Positions 56,313 to 64,000 of a DNA stretch of 64,000 nucleotides are shown one piece after another. Each line of letters begins with the position of its first letter. The first letter of the stretch is position 1. The notes beneath the pieces are model-generated. The model made no database searches. It was not told the DNA's origin and worked only from the letters and a program-made list of their open reading frames with translations. A program made the position numbers and the translations under genes. The DNA is from Hyparrhenia diplandra. Lineage: Eukaryota > Streptophyta > Magnoliopsida > Poales > Poaceae. Location: assembly GCA_015847255.1 (NCBI GenBank), contig JADLZK010009181.1, positions 372,001 through 436,000 of the forward strand, given 5' to 3'.

Positions 56313-57625
56313 TGTAGAACGCCCAATTTATAGGTAATTAAGCATAAGAGTAGCCATCCTTCGGTCTCACTCCCATACTTAACCACATATAAACCCAAAG
56401 TAGTCCGTGAAATCTCGCAGATTTCAAACTTTTCCACAAACAACTTTTAGAATCGTACTTTCAGGTTCAGAGTTACCATACATGAATCTCAAGCGGTTCA
56501 CAAATATTTAAATTGAGTGCAATAGTTCTTACAATACCAAGTTCGAAATAAAGTTGCGGAAGCAAATAGTTTTCAAAGTACTTGAATAGACTTAAAAGGT
56601 TTTGTTTAAAGTTGTGCCATGATAATCATTCCTACAACAGCAGAGGTAGGAATATGGAATGCTTGCCCAGAGCCATTTATTCATCATCACAAGCAGGAAA
56701 GAAGCATGTCTTGCAATACCCATGAAAAGACCCGATTATCTGCAACAATGAGAATAAAACCCCGAAAGTACGAGGTTGTACTCGGCTAGACTTACCCGAC
56801 ATAAAATAAAATAATAAAGTAAAAGACTCAAGGATCATGATAGGCTTATTTGGTGGGGCTTGGCTAGACATTTTGCATAAAACATGAGTAAAGCCATTTT
56901 AATTATTTACCTGTCTAGCAGCAAGATTATTAACATGAATATTAATTTGCAACTGAAGTAAACACATTTCATATGAACCAATATTAAAGTAATAGCAGTA
57001 GTAATCGAGATCATAAATAAATCATTGCCATAAGTAAACATCATCAATCTTACTTTCATATTCAATTAGTTAATGCCACAATGAAGTAAAGCCAATCGGT
57101 TTCTCATCGACCAGGGAGAGATGGCGACTTGAATCGATTACAACCCAGTTGGGGACAAATACCACACACTCACCCGGCATGCTTTGCAAAGGCAGCCATA
57201 GGTCACCTTTGGAACTGTTCAAAAATCGCGGGCAAGGCGGCAACCTCCCCATCAGGACCCAACTGAACTGCCGGGTAGCTCAAGCCTAGCTTGCCCACGG
57301 TCATGTTCGTGGCCCAAGACATACTTCCTTCTCTCCATGGGGAGCGTTAAACGCCCCCGCGTGCGGCCCCGACCCGTAACTACTCGGCCGTGGTTCACGC
57401 CCCAGCGGAACCAACTAAGTGATAGGTGCTTTCAAATCCGATTGAAGTCCCGACATGGTAACAATGTTTAGTTAATTCGAGCAGAAGCACAATCCCCATC
57501 TGCCCGAGCCTTTACTTTTAATCTTCTCATGAATAATTCTTTAGTGGCAACATACCCAACCATATGATCATCATATTATTCCACTGTATTTGATTGGGAA
57601 GAATCATCTACCATTTTTATTAAGC
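56313..57625 (-). repeat. 5' LTR of the chromovirus, truncated
   Basis: Corresponds to 38419-39725 of the 3' LTR, then stops at 57625 where the other copy continues for another 1.87 kb. The breakpoint lies in TTATTAAGC. Confidence 0.87.
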
Positions 57626-57781
57626 TGGCCTGCATTGTGGTTGGAGAGGTGCAACGGCTGATTTCGTCATGCTTTTTGTCATCCATGCCTGTGCGTGGTC
57701 CTTCAATGCAATTTTATTTAGAGCCACCAAGCCATCCTTACGCAGCACACCTGATGTCTGTAGCCCTTCTTGGATTCCCAT
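57620..57781 (-). CDS. Short unrecognised ORF at the LTR breakpoint (53 codons)
   Basis: Minus strand ATG at 57781, stop at 57620-57622. It contains GLQTSGVLRKDGLVALNKIA, then ALKDHAQAWMTK and a Pro/Gln-rich end. The composition is unlike the flanking A/T-rich repeats and reads like a gene exon. I do not recognise the family. It could be a host exon captured by a transposon or a chance ORF; the last codons come from the LTR junction. Confidence 0.3.
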   Translation of the reverse strand: MGIQEGLQTSGVLRKDGLVALNKIALKDHAQAWMTKSMTKSAVAPLQPQCRPA

Positions 57782-58645
57782 CTATATGAACATATGTATG
57801 CAAGAAACAGTTAGACTAACTGCACCATAGGTTATTCGCATAGATTAAAGGCTAGAGAAATATACTTCCTCTGTTTCTTTTTCTAAGCCATACTATATGT
57901 ATGGGGATTTCAAAAAGTCGAGCAATTAATAACAATAGATTGGGCGTGAACGCAACTTTTTATATTAGAGTCAAGCCCGATTCTCGCCTCTAGTAGCTAA
58001 AGTTGAGAAACCCCCTTAAACTTCTTCAATGCTGGACAAAATACATATCTCAATTTTTAAACTGGAAAAACTAGCGCCTTGAGAACTTAAAAATGATTTT
58101 TGTGGTTTTACTGACATGGCAGTGAGGCCTACCATTACGTTCATCTCTCTCTTTCTCTTCTATAAAGAAATCATAACATTTACATATGAAATCGTATGAA
58201 TATAAACTTTATTTGAGATCGTTTAGAGGTCCAAATATTCATATTAAGTTGTCTAGTTTGATTTTTTTTTTTAAATTTCTCAAACGACCTCCAATGTTAA
58301 TATAGTCGAAATCAAAGTTGTAGCTCAATATGTTCAACAACTTCTAGTTAGCAATCCTTTTATCACTGGAGGCCAAAATACTTTTTTTTTAAGTTATAGA
58401 TCTCAACGTGCTCTATAACTTTGTAGTCTACAATTTTTTATTTGAGGTCATTTATAGTTCTAAACTTTTATTTTAATTCACTAATTATGGAATTCATTTT
58501 TTTATTTTTTCAAACAATCTTAGAAGGAGACATTCTCTATATCTAATTTGCAGTGCTTAGTGAGATCTATTTTTTATAAAAAAAACTTACATCTAAAATT
58601 TATAACTTTTAATTGTTTTGATTTGATATCATTCAAGAGCCTTAA
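57782..58645. other. Repeat-like DNA right of the breakpoint
   Basis: Contains TACTTCCTCTGTTTCTTTTT at 57869-57888, the typical 5' edge of a Stowaway/Tourist-type MITE, but no matching 3' edge was found. A stretch at 57990-58170 weakly matches the reverse complement of 62390-62600. 58385-58645 matches 62150-62376 in the same direction. No gene. Confidence 0.45.
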
Positions 58646-58955
58646 TGTCATGCGCACGATGGCCAACATGGGACAAAGGCCCAAGTAGCAGGCGTCGCCG
58701 TAGATTAGGTCATTAGACAGCTTAAGGGCTAAGTCTCCCAGGACTATAAATACAGGGGCCATGTAACTGTTTGATCTTAAGTAAAGATAATATAGTCGAG
58801 ACTCTAAATCCTAGCTCTGGTCTTCTAACTCTCTAGCTCTTGCCCCGGAACCCTAGCCGCTGCGCTGCCTACCCACACGCGCCGCCGCCGCCTCCACGAC
58901 AACCCTAGCTGCAGCCTTGACCACGCCGTCGGCGCCGCCCCGTCACACCATGACA
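58646..58955 (+). repeat. Small LTR-like unit, 310 bp
   Basis: Begins TGTCATG and ends CATGACA, a perfect 7-bp inverted pair. TATAAATACAGGGGCC at 58745 and a following AAGTAAAGATAATATAG suggest an LTR with promoter and polyadenylation region. It is close in style to the 61627 and 62940 LTRs (TGTCA... start). It may be an LTR fragment or a TRIM-size LTR. Confidence 0.5.
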
Positions 58956-58982
58956 AGCAATAGCAAGACGAAAGTTGCAACC

Positions 58983-60440
58983 TGTTAGATTAATTGGGCT
59001 TGGCCCATTAGATAACTAGCAATTAATCTAGGAAACTCCAAAGGCCCACACATTTATGGTAAGTGGAGTGGGATTAGTACCACATGGTACACTCACCGAG
59101 AGAGTGCTTAACTTAAATAGGGAGCTAGTTGGTGCTCTCGTGAGGAATTGAGAGGGAACATGGGGAGCCACGCGTGCGCCGCCGCCACCGTGCGTGCCGA
59201 GCCAAGCCGAAGCCGAAGCCGAAGCCGGAGCAGCGTGCCCCTTGGCCTTGGCCTTGGCCGGACGTGATGTGATGTGATTGTGCCTTTTGTGGCACGCCGC
59301 ACCGCCTAACGGTGACATGGTTCACCCACGATCACAAAGGAACGCCCAACGGCTAAGTGGCCCGACCAACGGTCACAAAGGGCAAAGGGTAAACGCACAC
59401 TGCGGTGTGCGCCCTAGCCGAGGGCAAGAGGGTAAATGCACCTGTGCAGTGTGCGCCCTAGCTGCCCCTATAAATAAGACGACCTCATCTGTCATCCCCA
59501 ACCCCGGTTTGTCGCCACCTTCATCTCTGTCCACTATTCTAGCTTGAGCTGAAGTCTTCGCATCTCCGCCTGAGCTCCACGTGGCGCACGTGGAACTCCG
59601 ATGAGCAGCCTCGGAACTTACGTCGCATCGCGCACACGCACGGGTAGCGGGCAATCAAGTTTTGGGGAGCGCTCTCAGCGCGGCCGCTCCATCGCTCGGT
59701 TCTCACGCCGCTGCACCAATAGTGCCGGCGGCGAGGGGTGGCTCCGGCTTATTTCTTTGTGACCGGCTCGGTGATGCTCTGCCGTGGGCACCGGCGGAAT
59801 CACCCAAGGGTATAAACCGAATCTCTTTATGCTGTTGCTTACTGTTGGAGTAATAGGCAGTAGCATGTTGAGCTTATTTGTGCCTATGATGTTCTTGTTA
59901 GCATACTTGATGTCGTTTTCATGGGTTAATATATCTCGTAATATGCCTAAATATTCAACATTCCAAAAACTTGATAGGTTTATTACGAGTGTTAGCTTTG
60001 CTGCGTCACTGAAACCACCTCCTCTGAATGATGATGGTTCGAACTATAAGACATGGCGTGTCCGAGTGCAAAGCGTGGGTTCACATGACAATGAGATGTG
60101 AGTACGTGGTCGGGGGAAAGCGCACTGATCCTCCTCTTTCTGTTGAGGAAGAGAGGGCTTTCAGTGAGGCAGATAACCTGTTCCGACGTGCTCTCATAAG
60201 CATTATACCTGAGAGTATGGTGCCAGTGTATATGGACCTGCCTACGGGCAAGGACATGTGGGATACACTTGAGGCCAAGTTCGGGGTGTCCGATGCTGGC
60301 AGAGAGCTGTATGTCATGGAGCAGTACTATGACTTCAAAATGGTCAATGACCGTTCTGTCGTCCAGCAGGCTCATGAGATATAGATGCTAGTAAAGGAAC
60401 TCAAGAGCATGGAATGTGTACTTCCTGACAAGTTTGTATC
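58983..60440 (+). mobile_element. Copia element 5' portion: LTR start to gag
   Basis: Starts TGTTAGATTAATTGGGCTTG, a copia-type LTR start. TATAAATAAG at 59469 fits the promoter. The LTR end is unclear, near 59650. Gag coding follows from about 59990. The element is cut near 60440. Confidence 0.65.
59990..60440 (+). pseudogene. Copia gag (UBN2-type) fragment
   Basis: FAASLKPPPLNDDGSNYKTW in one frame, then from about 60085 MRCEYVVGGKRTDPPLSVEE, FRRALISIIPESMVPVYMDL, MWDTLEAKFGVSDAGRELYV and MEQYYDFKMVNDRSVVQQAH, ending in a stop at 60382-60384. LVKELKSMECVLPDKF continues after it. This is the N-terminal copia gag domain. No zinc knuckle because the fragment ends. Confidence 0.85.
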
Positions 60441-60444
60441 GACG

Positions 60445-61626
60445 CAGACGTCTTCGACATCGATGCCTACGTGATGCACATGGGCAACGACGTTGACGTC
60501 ATCCTCGGCATGCCTTGGCTAGCAAGCCTGGGAAGGGTGACATGGGACTTCGCCAACAATGAGTTGCAGTACTACCGCGATGGATAGTCCAAGACTTTTG
60601 CACAGGCGCCTCCCTGGGTGACATAGGGCGCCTAGGGCCATCCCCAACAGGTTGGGCCCCTTCACCGGCATGCGGAACTTCGCGTCAAGGCTGGGCAAAC
60701 GACCACGACACGCCAACGCCGTGGACATCTGTGACACCTCCACCGGCGTCTTCGTCCAGCTACGATAGGCAACACTTGAGGAACAGCACCTGCGGCGGAT
60801 TGCCCTCGACGTCACCACGGGCGCCGTTGCACCGGCCTGGACGCTGGAGGACGGCTTCCTCCTCTTCGACGGCCGCTTTTACCTCCCCGCTTCCTCTCCT
60901 CTCCCCGCTAGACCTGCCGGAAGCTACGCTCTGAGGGAAGGAGTTCGCGGACAAACTACCTAGCTCTGGTCACCTACATCGCGCCACCGATGACCGCCGC
61001 CAGCGCCATCCTCCTTGGCAGCTTGTGGCCACGGCGTCACCACGTGGGACCTACTCGCGTTGTCTTCCTCGACGATATGGATCGCCTATTCCTCACCATC
61101 GGCGGCGTCTACATCAACTACTGCCTTGAACAGGGAACACATCGTTTTCTCCATCCATGTTCAACATCGGCTCCCTTCATGTACGATGCGATTTGAACCT
61201 AGCTGCCTCACCTCCGACTCGTCAGGACACCACCATCTACCGCCTCATACCGCTCTTCTTCACCCCACCGGCCAATGATCGCTTCCTGTTCCTAGAGAGC
61301 CCCCTCAAGACATGATACATCAGCATCTTGAGGCTAGGGTCCCAATGGAGCTCTTGCTTGCAGCACGCCGCCAGACTACGACACAGTGGGCCCGCGCCAT
61401 CCACCGGTACATCTACCATGGCTACATCGGCAACCTCCACTACCTCCTACAGTTCGCACCACTCACGCACTCGGGAGAATATAATCTGAGGAACCCGGTC
61501 CTTGGAAAAATTGGTTCTGCGGGTAGAGTTCATCATGCCGGGCACCCCGATATCCCTCCGGGTGTCACGAAATTGACCTTCATCCAGTAGCGAGGACGCC
61601 GGCCGGTCGGAGGGGGGGAGGGGAGA
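60445..61626 (+). pseudogene. Gypsy pol fragments (protease, later pol) of the W1 element
   Basis: 60450-60587 reads VDVILGMPWLASLGRVTWDF in one frame, the end of a gypsy retropepsin. 60760-60935 has WTLEDGFLLFDGRFYLPASS, which looks like the linker before the integrase zinc region. Later pieces cannot be placed with confidence. No RT is visible between them, so a large internal deletion is likely. The upstream junction with copia gag near 60445 is abrupt. Confidence 0.5.
61609..61626 (+). promoter_or_regulatory. Polypurine tract, W1
   Basis: GGAGGGGGGGAGGGGAGA before the LTR start. Confidence 0.8.
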
Positions 61627-61980
61627 TGTCACATGCCGGGGAGATAGGGCCTAGGATGGTAGGCCCACGGGGCCCGCGCTTGGCGGGGCGCAGAGAGAGC
61701 CGCGCGCCCTCCCCCGCCCGCCGCCACCTTCCCGCGACTTCTTCGAGAATTAATAAAGTAAGAGTTTGGTTAGGATTATCTTAGGACTTTTGGTGTGCAA
61801 GGGATATTCCAACTCTGCAAGGAAATCTCTTATTAGAAAATAAATACGATTGCTTGTAAAAGGCATTCTAACTCTATAGGAAACCTTTAAAGAGATTGCT
61901 TGGATTAAAAGTCCTACTAGGAGGGCTATATAAGTAAGGGGTCTGTAATCTCTTAGGGTAACAAGCAATAAAGATCAATT

Positions 61981-62020
<40 letters not shown>

Positions 62021-62149
62021 CACCGCCCCCACCCGCGCGCCGCTGCCCCACGCCACAAAGCCCGGCACCGCCGTTGCGCCAACACCGCCGGGCGCGCCGC
62101 CGCCAAGGCGCGCCACCACGTGTCACGCCGAATCGATCGGCCTGTGACA
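61627..62149 (+). repeat. 3' LTR of W1 (523 bp)
   Basis: TGTCACATG start, CCTGTGACA end. TATATAAG at 61927, AATAAAG at 61968, a (CT)n run at 61984-62018, and a conserved CACGTGTCACGCC-GAATCGAT near the end shared with the reverse LTR at 62940. Confidence 0.8.
61984..62018. repeat. (CT)n microsatellite
   Basis: About 17 CT units inside the LTR; a shorter (GA)n at 63237-63249 is in the sister LTR. Confidence 0.95.
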
Positions 62150-62939
62150 ATTCATTTTAAGTTGTAGATCTTAACATGCTCTAGAACTTTGTAGTCGACA
62201 TTTTTATTTGTGATCGTTTATAGGTCTAAAATTTTATTTTAATTCTCTAATTATGAAATTTAGGTTTTAACGTTCTTAGATGGAGACATGCTCTATATCT
62301 AATTTGTAGTGCTCAATGAGATGTAAAATTTACTAACTTTAATTTGTTTTAATTTGAGATCATTCAAGAGTCCAAACATTCAATAAATGATGACATGGCT
62401 AAAAAACTAAAGACATGTGAGGCCGGCAAGTCACGTATGTGACACATCAATAAAACCAACATTGAAACCACGGTTTTGAACTTATTTTAGAGGTTATGAT
62501 TAGTCCGTTTTTTAAAAATTATAAGGGGATAGTTGTTCGGTATTTAGTTTGAGGGTGTTTCTGAATTCGATGATAATTTTAGGAGGATATCAGCCTTTAC
62601 TCTTTTATTTACATATACTGTCAATACGTACAAAAGAAACCCATAGGCAAAAAAGAAAACCATTGGCATTTTCAAGTCCTAACCTATAAAAGAACTAAGA
62701 GTACCATATAATATTATTTATGTCAAAATTATGGTCTATCTTTTCTATTGATGCTATAAATTACATGCACAAATTTAAACTTGAAATATCAATATTAGAC
62801 TGCTAGTAACTAAAATGATATGCTATGGTTTTCTACTTGATTTGACTACATGGTTCTTAATGTGGTGCATACTTGTGTTATACTCACAATATCCTTTCAA
62901 AATCCAAGGACTACTACCCACAAACAAGAGTATCAGATT
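62150..62939. other. A/T-rich spacer between two facing LTRs
   Basis: Starts with the copy of 58385-58645 (AGTTGTAGATC, CTAGAACTTTGTAGTC, CTCTATATCTAATTTG). The later part is A/T rich without a gene. Weak inverted similarity to 57990-58170. Confidence 0.5.
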
Positions 62940-63556
62940 CGTCACAAACCGGATCGATTCCGGCGTGACACGTGGCGGCGACGATGTTGGGGGGCGGCGC
63001 GCTGGTTTGGAGCGGCGATCGGGCGGCGTGGACGGCGTGGATGACGTAGGGCTGATGAAGAACTGCGAGGTAGGAGATGACGATGATGACGCATGCGGCA
63101 GCTCTCGGCGGTGACGAGGAACGGCGAGGCGGGCGGCAAAGACGGCGCAAGACGCGCTGCGGCGGCGGCGGCGGCGGCACTTGTGCGGCGGCGGCGCAGC
63201 AGGCGGCGGTGGTGGCGGCGCGCGTGCATTAGGGTAGAGAGAGAGAGAGCCTAAGAGACAAGAGTTTTTGGGTGTTACCCCTTTAATTTTTTCGATTAAG
63301 ATTCAAGCGATTACAGCTCCCTTGTATTTATAGTCCGAGAAAGACTTGCATCTAAAGAAATATCTAGGAGGTTTCCTTATAGATCGGAATACATCTTAAC
63401 AAAGCAATCTATTTATTCTCTAAATATTTATTCCCTATTATTTTAATAAAGATTGGATGACGACGGCAAAGAAAGTGGGCCGGCGGCGGCCGGGCACGGG
63501 CCGCGGCGCGCGCGCCCTAGGCCCCCTTTTTGGGCGGCATTTTCTGGTTCATGACA
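62940..63556 (-). repeat. 3' LTR of W2 (617 bp)
   Basis: Minus strand TGTCATGAACC start at 63556; GTGTCACGCCGGAATCGATC and TTTGTGACG end at 62940. The (GA)n at 63237-63249 corresponds to the CT run of W1. TATTTATAG on the plus strand at 63326 corresponds to CTATAAATA on the minus strand, the likely TATA box. Confidence 0.78.
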
Positions 63557-63573
63557 TCTCCCCCCTTTTCCTT
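63557..63573 (-). promoter_or_regulatory. Polypurine tract, W2
   Basis: Minus strand AAGGAAAAGGGGGGAGA before the LTR. Confidence 0.8.
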
Positions 63574-64000
63574 GACAAAGACGCCCCGCGCTGTGGTTTC
63601 GCAGACGGCCGCCGTTGTTGACGGGCGATTGAAGCATGTCCCGAAGATTGTTGCATCCAATCGGTCGAGGGAATGAGCCGGGCGAAGATGAAGACGCCGA
63701 CCATTGCGTCTTTGGTCCAATGGATGGAATTCCGGTGCTCTCCGGAGAGTTTTGCATTGGTGACCGAGACGTCGAGGGGTGAGAGCCAACCACAAGAGTG
63801 TGCGTATGATCCCACCTGGTTGGAGAACATCCCGTAGTACCTTTGATAATGCCTTGGCGTAGTAGCGGTGGTTGTCGGGAAGAAGATTGGCACCGATGGC
63901 AAGAAGCTCTGTCGGGCTCCTCCATCGCCAAGGTGCTTGTCCTTGTCGTGAAGCCTGGCATGGTTGTCGAGGTCATCGGGAGGTGAACGCCAATCACCTT
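63574..64000 (-). pseudogene. 3' interior of W2, open frames without recognised domain
   Basis: Two overlapping minus-strand frames cover the region; the one at 63902-63549 reads FARLIPSTDWMQQSSGHAS and ends in the polypurine tract. No RT or integrase motif. The position (directly before PPT) suggests the C-terminal end of pol or non-coding DNA; I cannot decide. Confidence 0.35.

Larger units (their letters stand above)
38419..57625 (-). mobile_element. Chromovirus (Ty3/gypsy with chromodomain), reverse, nested in copia
   Basis: On the minus strand: truncated 5' LTR (57625-56313), tRNA-Met-type primer site, leader, gag, protease, RT, RNase H, integrase with C-terminal chromodomain, polypurine tract, and a complete 3' LTR (41598-38419). 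The gene order and chromodomain make it a chromovirus; the gag type resembles the Tekay/Del group. The two LTRs are very alike where both exist, so insertion is fairly recent. Element Y occupies 46008-55126. Confidence 0.92.
62940..64000 (-). mobile_element. W2: second element of the W1 family, reverse
   Basis: Minus strand: interior from the window edge to 63574, polypurine tract, then 3' LTR to 62940. The LTR end motifs and G/C-rich tail match W1. Confidence 0.75.

Noticed and set aside
57869..57888. Stowaway-type MITE
   Set aside because: Only one possible terminus seen; no matching inverted end or TA duplication.
59028..59660. Arg/Ala-rich ORFs as coding exon
   Set aside because: Located in the copia LTR and explained by GCCGAA repeats and high G/C.
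62914..63229. Arg/Pro-rich ORFs
   Set aside because: G/C-rich CGG repeats of the W2 LTR; several overlapping frames open by composition.

Overview
This window looks like nuclear DNA of a grass (Poaceae), and almost all of it is transposable elements. The evidence is the set of families: a Tat-lineage Ty3/gypsy element with an antisense Transposase_28-type ORF, CACTA transposons with the subterminal motif CTTTGCCGAGTGCC, a LINE with a two-zinc-knuckle ORF1, and long-LTR elements primed at TGGCGCCGTTGCCGGGGA. I found no convincing host gene, rRNA, functional tRNA, CRISPR array or bacterial-style operon. Species cannot be named from the sequence alone.

Left block (1-17061). The 3' two thirds of a forward Grande-like gypsy element: reverse transcriptase, two RNase H domains, integrase, an array of about ten 80-bp tandem repeats, a spliced antisense gene, and the 3' LTR (16585-17061). 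A LINE (5694-13218) with a clear 9-bp target duplication splits the antisense gene.

Middle-left (17062-25827). Family X sequences, all gypsy with about 1.75-kb LTRs: a partial reverse LTR, a gag fragment, then a gag/protease-only element (18118-25827) with two LTRs. It lacks RT and integrase and carries two protease-like domains in tandem.

Centre (25828-29390). The 3' end of a CACTA transposon, 1.2 kb of unassigned sequence, and a complete 1008-bp non-autonomous CACTA element with TSD ATT.

Right nest (29399-57625), five insertion levels read from junctions. (1) Family Z gypsy, reverse (3' LTR plus integrase tail). (2) A forward Ty1/copia element inside Z, with gag-pol cut off in the RT. (3) A reverse chromovirus with 3.2-kb LTRs inside the copia. 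(4) A forward non-autonomous family Y element inserted at the chromovirus gag start. (5) A reverse solo LTR of family X inside the Y 5' LTR. The right side of this nest is missing: the chromovirus 5' LTR stops at 57625 against unrelated DNA, and the copia and Z remainders do not reappear.

Right edge (57626-64000). A mosaic of fragments: an unrecognised short ORF, a small LTR-like unit, a copia 5' end fused to gypsy fragments, and two 3' LTRs of one family facing each other.

Nearly all coding parts carry stops or frameshifts, so they are relics. The best-preserved structures are the two Y LTRs, the two chromovirus LTRs and the ATT-flanked CACTA. Percent identities and insertion ages were not computed; boundaries come from reading LTR ends, PBS/PPT motifs and target duplications by eye.
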